A stretch of 64,000 nucleotides of DNA from Streptomyces sp. NBC_01591 (GCF_035918155.1 NZ_CP109327.1:8432001-8496000), one strand, 5' to 3'; counted from the first letter of the stretch, positions 17,942 through 26,902 are shown. The notes: a model not told the origin generated them from the letters alone. Numbers and translations: made by a program.

Positions 17942-19480
17942 TCAGGAGGAGGGAGCGGGTCGGTCCCCGGAGCCGTAGAGCGCCCGGATCGGTCCCTTGA
18001 GCAGCTTTCCCGCGGCATTGCGGGGGAGTTCGGGGACGAGGGCGACCCCCCGGGGGATCTTGTAACGGGCGAGCCGGCCCTCCAGGTGGGCAATGAGCTC
18101 CTCCGCCGTGGCGGTGGCGCCCGCGCGCAGGACGACGACGGCCCGGCCCACCTCGCCCCACTTGGGGTCGGGCACGCCGACGACGGCCGCCTCGGCGACC
18201 GCCGGGTGCCCGAGCAGGACGTTCTCGACCTCGGCCGGGTAGATGTTCTCCCCGCCCGACACGATCATGTCCTTGAGGCGGTCGACGAGGGTGACGTAGC
18301 CCTCGGCGTCGACCGTGGCCACGTCGCCGGAGCGGAAGCGGCCCCCGTCGAGGAAGGCCGCCGCCGTAGCCTCCGGCAGATTCCAGTACCCGGGGGTGAC
18401 GTTCGGGCCCGCGACGACCACCTCGCCCTTCTCGCCCGGCGCCGCCTCCTGGCCCGAGGGCAGCAGCACGCTCACGTCGGTGAAGAAGTGCGGCACCCCC
18501 GCCGAGCCGGCGTGGGTGAGTGAGTCGGCCCGGCCGAGGACGAGTGCCCCCGGGGCGGTCTCGGTCATGCCGTAGCCCTGGACGAAGGCGAGCCCCCGGT
18601 CCAGATAGGCGCGGGCGGTCCGGTTCGGAACCGGGGCGCCACCGCACAGCAGTGTGCGCAGGCTCGACAGGTCGGCGCTCGCCCAGCCGGGCGCTGCCGC
18701 CATCGCGTCGTACATGGTCGGGACGCCGAACATGCAGGTGACACCGTGTCGTTCGATCAGCTCCAGGCTGCGGGCCGCGTCGAAGGAGGTTTCCAGGAGA
18801 ACCGTCCCGCCCTTGAGGAGGGTGGGCAGACAGCTCATGTTGAGGGCGGCGGTGTGGAACAGCGGCGCCCCGACGAGAGCCACTTCGTCGCTCGCGAGGT
18901 CGGTGTCGACAACCACGTTGAGGCTGTTCCAGATGATGTTGCCGTGAGTGAGGACGGCGCCCTTGGAACGGCCGGTGGTGCCCGAGGTGTACATGATGAG
19001 GCAGTTGTCCTCGTGCCTCACCTCCTCATCGATCGGTTCGGTTCCGGCCGCGGCGAGCAGTTCCTCGTACGGGCGTCCGGGTCCTGCCTCGACGGCGAGG
19101 ACGGTGCCGAGCCCGGCACCCTCGGCCAGCGCCGTCACACGGTCTTCCGGCTGCCGGGCATGCACCAGGACCCGGCTGCCCGAGTCGTCGAGCTGGTGCA
19201 GCAGCTCCGGTACGGCGAGACGGGTGTTGAGCGGCACGAAGACGGCCCCGAGCAGGCCGGTGGCGAAGAGCGTCTCCAGATGGGTGGGGTGATTGGGGCC
19301 GAGGTAGGCCACCCGGTCCCCGCGGCCCACGCCAGCCCCCCGCAGTACGTGCGCGAGCCGCATGGAGCGCTCGTGGAGTTCGGCGTAGCCGATGGCGCGG
19401 CCCTCGTGGAGGAGAGCGGTGCGCCGTGGCGTCCTGCGGTTCCGGCGGGTGGTCCAGGAGCCGATGCCCTGGTTGCGCAT
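17942..19480 (-). CDS. Acyl/aryl-CoA synthetase (AMP-forming), CouL-like
   Basis: Adenylate-forming CoA ligase, 512 residues. The P-loop-like motif is YTSGTTGRSKGAVLTHGN (about residues 163-180), the A5 motif is YGMTETAPG, the A7 region FRSGDVATVDAEGY and the C-terminal A10 Lys lies in NAAGKLLKGP. In this operon it should activate a hydroxycinnamic acid to its CoA ester, as CouL does (inference from context; the sequence alone only says acyl-CoA ligase). Spaced 9 bp from the upstream amidohydrolase. Confidence 0.87.
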   Translation of the reverse strand: MRNQGIGSWTTRRNRRTPRRTALLHEGRAIGYAELHERSMRLAHVLRGAGVGRGDRVAYLGPNHPTHLETLFATGLLGAVFVPLNTRLAVPELLHQLDDSGSRVLVHARQPEDRVTALAEGAGLGTVLAVEAGPGRPYEELLAAAGTEPIDEEVRHEDNCLIMYTSGTTGRSKGAVLTHGNIIWNSLNVVVDTDLASDEVALVGAPLFHTAALNMSCLPTLLKGGTVLLETSFDAARSLELIERHGVTCMFGVPTMYDAMAAAPGWASADLSSLRTLLCGGAPVPNRTARAYLDRGLAFVQGYGMTETAPGALVLGRADSLTHAGSAGVPHFFTDVSVLLPSGQEAAPGEKGEVVVAGPNVTPGYWNLPEATAAAFLDGGRFRSGDVATVDAEGYVTLVDRLKDMIVSGGENIYPAEVENVLLGHPAVAEAAVVGVPDPKWGEVGRAVVVLRAGATATAEELIAHLEGRLARYKIPRGVALVPELPRNAAGKLLKGPIRALYGSGDRPAPSS

Positions 19481-19489
19481 GGAAACCCC

Positions 19490-20362
19490 TCAGCGGTTGG
19501 TCAGACCGAGCAGGGCGGCCGCGTTCTCCTTGAGGATCTTCGGACGTACCGTGTCCTTGATCGGGAGCTTGGCGAAGTCGGCCAGCCAGCGGTCCGGGGA
19601 GAGCAGCGGATAGTCGGAACCGAACAGGACCTTGTCCTGGAGGAGGCTGTTGGCGTACTGGACCAACTGGGGCGGGAAGTACTTGGGAGACCACCCGGAC
19701 AGGTCGATGTACACCTGCGGCTTGTGCGTGGCCACCGCGAGCGCCTCGTCCTGCCAGGGGAAGGACGGATGGGCGAGGACGATCCGCATGCCGGGGAAGT
19801 CGGCGGCGACGTCGTCCACGTCCATGGGGTTGGAGTACTTCAGCCGGATACCACCGCCGCCGGGGGCGCCCGCGCCGATGCCGGTCTGGCCGGTGTGGAA
19901 GACGGCGATCGCGCCGGCCTCCTCGATGGCCTCGTACAGCGGGTACGCCAGCCTGTCGTTGGGGTGGAAGGCCTGGATGCTGGGGTGGAACTTGAAGCCC
20001 TTGACCCCGAACTCCTCCACCATACGGCGGATCTGACGGACCGCAGCCTTGCCCTTGTAGGGGTCGACGCCGGCGAACGGGATGATCACGTCCGGGTTCT
20101 GCCCGGCCGCCTCGGCGATCTCCTCGTTCGGCACCGGCGGCGTGCCGGTGGCCGACTCCGCGTCCACGGTGAAGACCACGCAGGCCATCTTCCGCTCGCG
20201 GTAGTGGGCGGCGATCTCCGGCAGGGTGGGATGGCGGTGCTCGGCCTTGAAGTAGGTGCCGGCGGCGCTGTCCAGCTCCGCCGAGAGGGAAGTGCCGCCC
20301 TTGGCGGAGACTTCGGCGTGGGTGTGGACGTCGATCGCGACGAGCTCGTCGAGGTTCAGCAT
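19490..20362 (-). CDS. Amidohydrolase-2 family metal-dependent hydrolase, CouO-like
   Basis: TIM-barrel metal enzyme, 290 residues, PF04909 type. Metal motifs: HxH in AIDVHTHAE (residues 9-17), His in AVFHTGQTG, His in VLAHPSFPW and Asp in LFGSDYPLL. Family members are decarboxylases and C-C or C-S hydrolases. In Rhodococcus, CouO of this family releases 4-hydroxybenzoate from the 3-keto-CoA thioester, taking the place of a thiolase. Position next to an SDR, a CoA ligase and a MaoC hydratase supports that role here. Starts 10 bp after the SDR stop. Confidence 0.85.
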   Translation of the reverse strand: MLNLDELVAIDVHTHAEVSAKGGTSLSAELDSAAGTYFKAEHRHPTLPEIAAHYRERKMACVVFTVDAESATGTPPVPNEEIAEAAGQNPDVIIPFAGVDPYKGKAAVRQIRRMVEEFGVKGFKFHPSIQAFHPNDRLAYPLYEAIEEAGAIAVFHTGQTGIGAGAPGGGGIRLKYSNPMDVDDVAADFPGMRIVLAHPSFPWQDEALAVATHKPQVYIDLSGWSPKYFPPQLVQYANSLLQDKVLFGSDYPLLSPDRWLADFAKLPIKDTVRPKILKENAAALLGLTNR

Positions 20363-20372
20363 GCTCCGCCCC

Positions 20373-21275
20373 TCACAGCCGCGGGGCGGGGATGCCGAAG
20401 GTCTGCGGGGTGCGGCCGACGGTCACCGGCCAGGCGGCGGCGATCGTGTCGGCGCTCCAGCCCCCGTCGGCGTACGCCACCGAGACCTCCTGCGGGTGCG
20501 ACCAGAGGGACAGCTTGTCGCCGCCGATGCCGATGCACTGGCCGTTCACGTCGGCCGAGGCGTTCGAGGCGAGGAAGGTCACCAGACCAGCGACGTCCTC
20601 GACGGTGCCGAACCCCTCGCCCTTGCGCAGGCTGTCGGGAAAGGCCGTGCCGTCCTGCTCCAGCGCCTCGATGTGCGGGGCGAAGGCGGGGATGGTCTTG
20701 GTCATGGCGGTCGCGGCGACCGGGATGACGGCGTTCGCGGTGATGCCCGCGCGCGCCAACTCCATCGCCCAGGTGCGCACCATGGCGGCGACGCCGGCCT
20801 TGGCGGCGGCGTAGTTGGTCTGGCCGAAGTTGCCGAGCTGCCCGGCAGGGGAGCCGGCGACGATGATCCGCCCGCCCTCGCCCTGCTCGCGCATCCGGGC
20901 CACGGCGGCTCGGACGCAGGTGAAGGTCCCGCGCAGATGTACCTGGACGACGGTGTCGAAGTCCTCGTCGGTCATCTTCCACAACACCTTGTCCCGCAGC
21001 ACACCGGCGTTGGTGACCATGACGTCGAGGCGGCCGAAGCTGTCGACCGCGCGGGCGACCAGGGCCTCGGCTGCCGAGGTGGTGCCGACCGGCACCACCT
21101 CGGCGACGGCCCGGCCGCCGGCGGCGGAAATCTGCTTGACGGCCGCGTCGGCGGCCTCGGCGTCGACGTCGTTGATCACCACGGCGGCACCGGCGGCGGC
21201 GAGGGACCGGGCGTAGCCGAGCCCGAGGCCACGGCCGCTGCCCGTGACGACGGCGACCTTGTCGGAGAGATCCAT
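20373..21275 (-). CDS. Short-chain dehydrogenase, 3-hydroxyacyl-CoA type, CouN-like
   Basis: NAD-dependent SDR of 300 residues, longer than classical SDRs because of a C-terminal extension like that of multifunctional-enzyme-2 3-hydroxyacyl-CoA dehydrogenases. Cofactor motif TGSGRGLGLGYARSL (about residues 11-25), NAG at VTNAGVLRD, catalytic Ser in IIVAGSPAGQ and Tyr/Lys in TNYAAAKAGV. Expected to oxidise the 3-hydroxy-CoA formed by the MaoC enzyme. ATG 21275 follows AAAGGA. First gene of the four-gene operon and divergent from the PaaX-type regulator. Confidence 0.87.
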   Translation of the reverse strand: MDLSDKVAVVTGSGRGLGLGYARSLAAAGAAVVINDVDAEAADAAVKQISAAGGRAVAEVVPVGTTSAAEALVARAVDSFGRLDVMVTNAGVLRDKVLWKMTDEDFDTVVQVHLRGTFTCVRAAVARMREQGEGGRIIVAGSPAGQLGNFGQTNYAAAKAGVAAMVRTWAMELARAGITANAVIPVAATAMTKTIPAFAPHIEALEQDGTAFPDSLRKGEGFGTVEDVAGLVTFLASNASADVNGQCIGIGGDKLSLWSHPQEVSVAYADGGWSADTIAAAWPVTVGRTPQTFGIPAPRL

Positions 21276-21420
21276 GAACGGGGTCCTTTCCCGTGGAACG
21301 GGGGAGATGAGGGGGGAGCGCGGAGGCGCGGGCGCGTGGCGCCGTTCTTCTGCGGGGCAGCGTGTACGGAGCAGCGACCGGTAGAACGCGCCGATGGCGC
21401 CAAAGCTAGGCATGTTCGTG

Positions 21421-21442
21421 TCGGCAGTCAATGAATTGCCGA
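21421..21442. promoter_or_regulatory. Inverted repeat in the SDR/paaX-family intergenic region
   Basis: TCGGCA and TGCCGA arms separated by 10 bp (GTCAATGAAT). It lies 43 bp before the ATG of the PaaX-type regulator and is the best dyad in the 210-bp divergent gap, so it is a candidate operator. The site differs from the known E. coli PaaX site, so assignment rests only on position. Confidence 0.35.
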
Positions 21443-21485
21443 ATATTGATCGTCGTCGCCCGGGTCGCACCCCTACGCTGTCCCC

Positions 21486-22355
21486 GTGACCCATCCCGAC
21501 CCCGCCCAGGGACGCGAGCCGGAGCCTGCCGCCGAACGCGGAGCCCCACCCCGCCCCCAGTCCTTGATGCTGAGCTTCTTCGGTATCCACGTCCTCGGTA
21601 CCGACACCGCGCTCTCCTCGGCGAGCGTCATCGACGCCTTCGCTCGTGTGGCGGTGGGGGAGGACGCCGTCCGCTCCACCCTCACGCGCATGGTCGGCCG
21701 CGGCCTGCTGGAGCGGCACCGACGTGGCCGCAGGATGTACTTCTCGCTCACGAGCCGCGCTGCCGCCGTGCTCGCCGACGGGCAGGAGCGTATCTGGCGC
21801 ACCGGCGCCGTGAACCGAGCCTGGGACGGCACCTGGACCCTGATCGGATTCTCGCTGCCGGAATCCTGGCGACGCGAGCGCCACGACCTCCGCTCCCGGC
21901 TCGTCTGGGCCGGCTTCGGCCCGCTGCAGAACGGCCTCTGGGTCGCCCCCGGCCGGGTGGACGTTGCTCCCCTCGCGGCGGAGCTGGGACTGGGGGACCG
22001 CATCAGGGCCTTCCGGGGCGAGGTCGCCGCGCCCACCGAGGTCGGCCCCCTGGTCCGTACCGCCTTCGACATCGACGCGATCGCCGAGGGCTACCGTGAC
22101 TTCCTGGTCCGCTGGGGCGGCGGCTCCGCGCCCGCCGAGGCCGGCGACGACCTCGGCCGCCAGCTCCTGCTCCACACCGACTGGCTCGACCTGGTGCGAC
22201 GCGACCCCCACCTGCCGGCCGAGCACTTGCCCGAGGAGTGGCCGGCCGCGCGCGCCGAGGAGCTCTTCCGGGAGCTGGCGCTCCGCTTCGAGCCCGAGGC
22301 GAGCCGGATCGCGCACGAGATCCTCGACCGCTGGGACCCGGCCAGACCTGCCTGA
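21486..22355 (+). CDS. PaaX-family transcriptional regulator
   Basis: 289 residues. The N-terminal winged helix of PaaX proteins is seen at about residues 25-95 (PQSLMLSFFGIHVLG, then VRSTLTRMVGRGLLERHRRGRRMYFSLT). The middle PaaX domain is DGTWTLIGFSLPE, and the PaaX C-terminal domain begins near AFDIDAIAEGYRDFL. In E. coli, PaaX senses phenylacetyl-CoA; here the divergent operon suggests an aryl-CoA such as p-coumaroyl-CoA as inducer (inference). Confidence 0.9.
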   Translation: MTHPDPAQGREPEPAAERGAPPRPQSLMLSFFGIHVLGTDTALSSASVIDAFARVAVGEDAVRSTLTRMVGRGLLERHRRGRRMYFSLTSRAAAVLADGQERIWRTGAVNRAWDGTWTLIGFSLPESWRRERHDLRSRLVWAGFGPLQNGLWVAPGRVDVAPLAAELGLGDRIRAFRGEVAAPTEVGPLVRTAFDIDAIAEGYRDFLVRWGGGSAPAEAGDDLGRQLLLHTDWLDLVRRDPHLPAEHLPEEWPAARAEELFRELALRFEPEASRIAHEILDRWDPARPA

Positions 22356-22387
22356 CCTGCGGAAACGGGTGTGCGGTGGGCCCTTAC

Positions 22388-22402
22388 GTCAACACCATTG
22401 AC
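22388..22402. promoter_or_regulatory. Candidate operator GTCAACACCATTGAC upstream of the FAD oxidoreductase
   Basis: Inverted repeat GTCAA-N5-TTGAC in the 121-bp gap before the gene at 22477. It shares 13 consecutive bases with the site in the TetR/amidohydrolase promoter at 8243-8257. Its TTGAC half could also be a -35 box, but no convincing -10 follows at 17 bp. Confidence 0.45.
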
Positions 22403-22476
22403 CTTATCGAGTCCGGGCGGGTCTCATTACGGCATTCCGGAGGCCTGTACCTCCGCGATCCTAAGGAGCCCGCCCC

Positions 22477-23871
22477 ATGGACCACCTCACCTCGCTCCGG
22501 GACGCCGAACCGACCCCGTTCTGGCTGGACGACCCCGACAGGCCGCAGGGCACTCCCGCCCTGACCGGGGGCACCACCTGCGACCTCCTCGTGGTCGGCG
22601 GAGGGTACACCGGCCTCTGGACCGCCCTCGTCGCCAAGGAGCGCGACCCCTCGCTCGACGTGGTGCTCATCGAGGCCGACGAGGCCGGCGGTGCAGCTTC
22701 CGGCCGTAACGGCGGATTCTGCGAGTCCAGCCTCACCCACGGCCTGCACAACGGCCTCGACCGCTGGCCCGACGAGATCGGCATCCTCGAACGCCTGGGC
22801 CGCGAGAACCTCCAGGCGATCGAGGACACCGTCGAACGCCACGACATCGACTGCGCCTGGGAGCGCACCGGCTCCATCGTCGTCGCCACCGAGCCCTACC
22901 AGGTCGAAGGCCTCCAGCACGAGGCCGAGGTTGTCGCCCGCTACGGCGGCAACCCCGTCCTGCTCGACACCGAGGCCGTCCGGGCCGAGATCAACTCCCC
23001 GACCTTCCTCGGTGGTCTGTGGAACAAGGACGACGTCGCCATGGTCAACCCGGCCCGGCTCGCCTGGGGCCTCAAGCGCGCCTGCCTCTCCCTCGGCGTC
23101 CGCGTCTTCGAGCACACACCGGCGCTCTCGCTCGACGAGCGGGGCGCCGTGATGACAACCCGCACCCCCTACGGCAGGATCACGGCCCGACGGGTCGCCC
23201 TGGCCACGAACGCGTACCCCTCCCTGCTCCGTCGCCACCGCCCGTACACCGTCCCCGTCTACGACTACGCGCTGATGACCGAACCGCTGAGCGAGCGGCA
23301 GCTCGCCTCCGTCGGCTGGCGGGGCCGTCAGGGCTTCGCGGACAGCGCCAACCAGTTCCACTACGTGCGGCTCTCCGCGGACAACCGCATACTGTGGGGT
23401 GGCTACGACGCCATCTACCGCTACGGGGGCCGCGTCCGCGCCGAACACGACCAGCGGCACGCGACCTTCGCCACCCTGGCGCGGCACTTCTTCACGACCT
23501 TCCCGCAGCTGGACGGAGTGCGCTTCACCCACGCCTGGGGCGGGGCCATCGACACCAGCACCCGCTTCTGTGTCTTCTTCGACACGAGTCACCACGGAAA
23601 GGTCGCGTACGCGGCCGGCTACACCGGCCTCGGTGTCGGCGCGACCCGATTCGGTGCGGAGGTCATGCTCGATCTGCTCGCCGGCGAGCGCACCGAGCGC
23701 ACGGCGCTCGACCTCGTCCGCCGCAAACCCCTTCCGTTCCCGCCCGAGCCGGTCCGCTCGATCGGCATCGGGCTCACCAAATGGTCCCTGGCCCGCGCCG
23801 ACCTCAACGAGGGCCGCCGCAACCTCTGGCTGAGGTCTCTGGACCGCTTCGGCCTCGGCTTCGACAGCTGA
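22477..23871 (+). CDS. FAD-dependent oxidoreductase of the DAO family (glycine/gamma-glutamylputrescine oxidase-like)
   Basis: 464 residues, one flavoprotein domain. FAD-binding motif DLLVVGGGYTGLWTALVAKE (about residues 36-56), the second strand ending in DVVLIEAD, GGAASGRNGGF typical of the PuuB-like group, and the C-terminal FAD segment GYTGLGVGATRFGAEVMLDL. Such enzymes oxidise secondary amines or amino acids with O2. ATG 22477 follows CTAAGGAG. It stands alone on the plus strand, with a TetR-like operator upstream, so it may share regulation with the amidohydrolase at 6536. The substrate is unknown. Confidence 0.87.
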   Translation: MDHLTSLRDAEPTPFWLDDPDRPQGTPALTGGTTCDLLVVGGGYTGLWTALVAKERDPSLDVVLIEADEAGGAASGRNGGFCESSLTHGLHNGLDRWPDEIGILERLGRENLQAIEDTVERHDIDCAWERTGSIVVATEPYQVEGLQHEAEVVARYGGNPVLLDTEAVRAEINSPTFLGGLWNKDDVAMVNPARLAWGLKRACLSLGVRVFEHTPALSLDERGAVMTTRTPYGRITARRVALATNAYPSLLRRHRPYTVPVYDYALMTEPLSERQLASVGWRGRQGFADSANQFHYVRLSADNRILWGGYDAIYRYGGRVRAEHDQRHATFATLARHFFTTFPQLDGVRFTHAWGGAIDTSTRFCVFFDTSHHGKVAYAAGYTGLGVGATRFGAEVMLDLLAGERTERTALDLVRRKPLPFPPEPVRSIGIGLTKWSLARADLNEGRRNLWLRSLDRFGLGFDS

Positions 23872-24179
23872 GTGTCCGCCGCCCACACACCCGCATCATC
23901 CGCACAACCGTCCTGCCCTCCCTGCACTGGGCACGGCCGAGGAGGCCCGTGACCGCACCCGAAATCCGGCCCGCAGCTCCCGTGATGCCGGATCCCGGCG
24001 GGCACACCATGTCCGCCGGACGCGCCCTGCTACGGCTGATGCCCATGCTCACCGTGTCCAGCGCCGCGATGCGGAGGCGATCGGGCTCGCGGCCATCGGT
24101 GATCCGGAGCACACTGCCCACGACCCCCCGAGCCGGCTCCGGAGGCCGTAGCACTCCCAGGGCCCACCGGCCGTGACGG
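23872..24179. other. 308-bp gap with no convincing gene
   Basis: Lies between the convergent FAD oxidoreductase and CoA ligase genes. Several frames are open on both strands, but none has a ribosome site, a recognisable family motif or a natural N-terminus. No clear terminator stem was seen. Confidence 0.5.
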
Positions 24180-25682
24180 TCAGGCGTCCAGGGGTTTCGG
24201 CGGAGCGACCACGATGTCCCGCTTGAGGATCTTGCCGGTCGCACCCTTGGGCAGTGCGTCGACGAACTGCACTATCCGCGGGTACTTGTAGGCTGCCACC
24301 CGCTGTCTGACATGGTCGCGCAGTTCGTCCGACGTCGTGCGGGTACCGGGCCGCAGGACCAGCACGGCGGCGATCTCCTCACCGTGTGCGGGGTCGGGAA
24401 CACCGACCACCGCGGCCTCCAGGACGTCCGGGTGCTGGTACAGAACCTCCTCGATCTCCCGCGGATACACGTTGTAGCCGCCGCGGATGACGAGGTCCTT
24501 CTTGCGGTCGACGACGAAGTAGTAGCCGTCCTCGTCGACTCGGGCGAGATCGCCGCTGTGGAACCACCCGTTGCGGAAGGCGCGCGCGGTGGCGTCCGGC
24601 CGGTTCCAGTATCCCTTCATGACGTTCGTCCCCCGGATCGCCAGTTCGCCGACCTCGCCGGGGCCGACCGGGGAACCGTCGTCCGCGACGAGCCGCAACT
24701 CGACCCCGCGAACGGGAACCCCGATGGAGCCGGGCTTGCGGGGTCTGTCCGGCGGGTTGAAGCAGGCCACCGGAGACGTCTCCGAGAGGCCGTAGCCCTC
24801 CAGCACGGTGACGCCCAGTTCCCGCTCGGTGGCGTGCAACAGCTCGACAGGCAGCGAGGCGCCGCCCGAGACCGCGAGGCGCAGCCGCGGCAGGGGTTGT
24901 CCGATGCCGTTCTGGAGGAGCGCGTTGTACATCGTGGGCACCCCCAGGAAGACGGTCACCTCGTCCCGACGCATTGTCTCCAGAGCTCCGCCCGCGTCGA
25001 AGCGGGGCAGCAGGGTCAGGCAACAGCCCGCCGCGACCGCGGTGTTGAGGGCGCAGGTCTGCCCGAACGCGTGGAACAACGGGAGGCCTCCGAACAGGAC
25101 GTCGTCCGGCCCCACGCGCAGCAGCGTCCGCGCCGTCGTCAGCGCGTTGCTCACGAGGTTGCGGTGTGTCAGCTCCGCACCCTTCGGAGTCCCCGTGGTG
25201 CCGGACGTGTACAGAATCACCGCGGTGTCGTCGTCGGCGCAGCGGGCCGCCCCGGTCATCGCCGGAATCGAGCGCAGTAGCGCGTCGAACACCGCCGGAT
25301 CCGCGACCAGGCACTCCGCACCGGCCTGCGCCGCCGCCGGTGCGGCCTCGTCCGCGCAGGAGGGAGAGGCCACCACCAGACGGGCACCGCAGTCACGGAG
25401 CACGAAAGCCATTTCACCGGACTTCAGCAGTGGATTCATCGGGACCACCACGCCACCGGCGCGCAGGATGCCGTAGTACACGACGGGGAAGTGGATGACG
25501 TTGGGCAGGGCCACCGCCACGCGGTCGCCCGCGCGCAGCCCTTTGGCGCGCAGGAGTGCAGCGAGCCGGGCGGTCATGTCGTCGAGCTGGGAGTACGTGA
25601 GCAGGGCCCCGCCCTGCCGCACGGCCGTCCGGTCAGCGTGGGACCGGACGGATCGGGCCAGGAGTGCGAACAGGTCGGTCAT
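24180..25682 (-). CDS. AMP-forming acyl-CoA synthetase (FadD-like)
   Basis: Adenylate-forming CoA ligase of 500 residues. Motifs: YTSGTTGTPKGAELTHRN (about residues 157-174), EGYGLSETSPV, FHSGDLARVDEDGYYFVVDRKKD, GGYNVYPREIEE and the C-terminal catalytic Lys in KGATGKILKRD. Closest in style to long-chain-fatty-acid or dicarboxylate CoA ligases; the exact acid is not evident. ATG 25682 follows AAGGA. Its first 50 bases overlap the end of the upstream oxygenase gene, so the pair is probably co-translated, and both may serve the BKACE island to the right. Confidence 0.88.
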   Translation of the reverse strand: MTDLFALLARSVRSHADRTAVRQGGALLTYSQLDDMTARLAALLRAKGLRAGDRVAVALPNVIHFPVVYYGILRAGGVVVPMNPLLKSGEMAFVLRDCGARLVVASPSCADEAAPAAAQAGAECLVADPAVFDALLRSIPAMTGAARCADDDTAVILYTSGTTGTPKGAELTHRNLVSNALTTARTLLRVGPDDVLFGGLPLFHAFGQTCALNTAVAAGCCLTLLPRFDAGGALETMRRDEVTVFLGVPTMYNALLQNGIGQPLPRLRLAVSGGASLPVELLHATERELGVTVLEGYGLSETSPVACFNPPDRPRKPGSIGVPVRGVELRLVADDGSPVGPGEVGELAIRGTNVMKGYWNRPDATARAFRNGWFHSGDLARVDEDGYYFVVDRKKDLVIRGGYNVYPREIEEVLYQHPDVLEAAVVGVPDPAHGEEIAAVLVLRPGTRTTSDELRDHVRQRVAAYKYPRIVQFVDALPKGATGKILKRDIVVAPPKPLDA

Positions 25683-26718
25683 GCGGCTTCCTTGTCGTCG
25701 GGGTTTGCGGGGTGATCACATCGCGTGGCGCGACTCCGCCGCGGCCACCGGCAGGGGAGTGCGCATCGCCCCAGAACTCCGGGGGCAGCTCGCGGGGGCG
25801 ATGCGGGGTGAGCCACAACCGGAGTGCGTGAAACCGCGCTCCGGGCCCGGTGGTGCTCTCCGATGTCGTGAGGGAGTGCAGGACCGCGTGGTTGTTGACC
25901 AGCAGCAGGTCTCCGGGGGCGAGGGCGAGGTCGAGGCGGAGCTCCGGGGAGGCCGCCGACCCGTCGATGTGGTCGAACAGTTCCAGGTCGCCGGGGGTCA
26001 GACGCGGCACGTCGGGAAAGCGCTGTGCCGACTCCAGCCGGTGGCGGTCGTAACGCAGGCTGAACCTCTCCAGGCCACGGTGCGCGAGGGGCACCGCGTG
26101 ACAGGGGCGCTGCCCCGGAGCCTGCTCTCCGAGGCGGTCGAGGAAATGCGTGCGATAGAGACCGCCGATGAGCTCGGGTCGACGCGCCAGCACGGTGTTG
26201 TGGACCGCCGCCGAACTGGCCAGCGCCGCATGCCCTCCGCTGCCGTCATTGCGCAGGCACAGCAGAGCGAGCATGTCGGCCTCGTCGGTGTGGAACGGCC
26301 GCGCCGCCCGGACCTCGTGCGTGTCCTCGATGTGGCCGAGCATGTGCCCCGTCGCGTTCTGCGACACCGGGATGCCGAGGTGCCGGCCCAGGCCCCAGAG
26401 AAGGACGCCGGCCGCCGCGAGGCCAGGTCTCTCGACCGGGATGCGGCGGACCAGGACGAAGCCCCGGCCGTACTCCAACTCCTCGGCCATGCAGGCAAGT
26501 TGTGAAGCAAGCCCCGGTACGGGGAAGCGGTCTGCGGTTATCCTCAGCAGCGGGGTCCCCCGTACACGTACTGCCTGCAGCGCCGCGTCGAGCTCGTCGA
26601 GCTGAGCCGGTGCAAGATGCCACTCCCAGGCACGGGAGTGCGCCAGCTCCGGACCCCGCCACACGGCAGAACCGGTGCAGGGGCTACGGGGAATCTCTAC
26701 TGATGGCCGGCCCACCAT
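25633..26718 (-). CDS. Fe(II)/2-oxoglutarate-dependent oxygenase, clavaminate-synthase-like (TauD/TfdA fold)
   Basis: 361 residues, jelly-roll oxygenase. The iron triad starts with HxD in ARPFHTDEADMLALLCLR, and the distal His is likely in LLVNNHAVLHSL. The 2-oxoglutarate Arg lies in ARFHALRLWLTPHR. The N-terminal region and the VLVRRIPV segment resemble clavaminate synthase and asparagine hydroxylase, enzymes that act on free or carrier-bound amino acids. I chose ATG 26718 because it follows GAGGAG at a good distance; the open frame upstream lacks such a site. Divergent from the AraC regulator. Confidence 0.85.
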   Translation of the reverse strand: MVGRPSVEIPRSPCTGSAVWRGPELAHSRAWEWHLAPAQLDELDAALQAVRVRGTPLLRITADRFPVPGLASQLACMAEELEYGRGFVLVRRIPVERPGLAAAGVLLWGLGRHLGIPVSQNATGHMLGHIEDTHEVRAARPFHTDEADMLALLCLRNDGSGGHAALASSAAVHNTVLARRPELIGGLYRTHFLDRLGEQAPGQRPCHAVPLAHRGLERFSLRYDRHRLESAQRFPDVPRLTPGDLELFDHIDGSAASPELRLDLALAPGDLLLVNNHAVLHSLTTSESTTGPGARFHALRLWLTPHRPRELPPEFWGDAHSPAGGRGGVAPRDVITPQTPTTRKPHDRPVRTPGPIRPVPR

Positions 26719-26902
26719 GATTCTTCTCCTCTCTTCTTCGGTGCATTCCGCTGCACCAAGGGGTGGAATCCCGATTTCGTCCGCGAATTCGAGTCGAGAA
26801 CGAGGCATTTTCAAAAGGCTGAGAATTTGCCAAGGTGTTTGTGCCAGAATTCCGTGAGGGCCCCGCGGTGGTGCCACGCTAGGTCACGGCCCGACGCATC
26901 GC

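Noticed and set aside
18746..20728. A 660-codon plus-strand frame antisense to the CoA ligase and amidohydrolase
   Set aside because: Shadow of well-supported genes on the other strand.
23872..24179. Possible small gene between the FAD oxidoreductase and the CoA ligase
   Set aside because: Open frames on both strands lack start signals and resemble no family.
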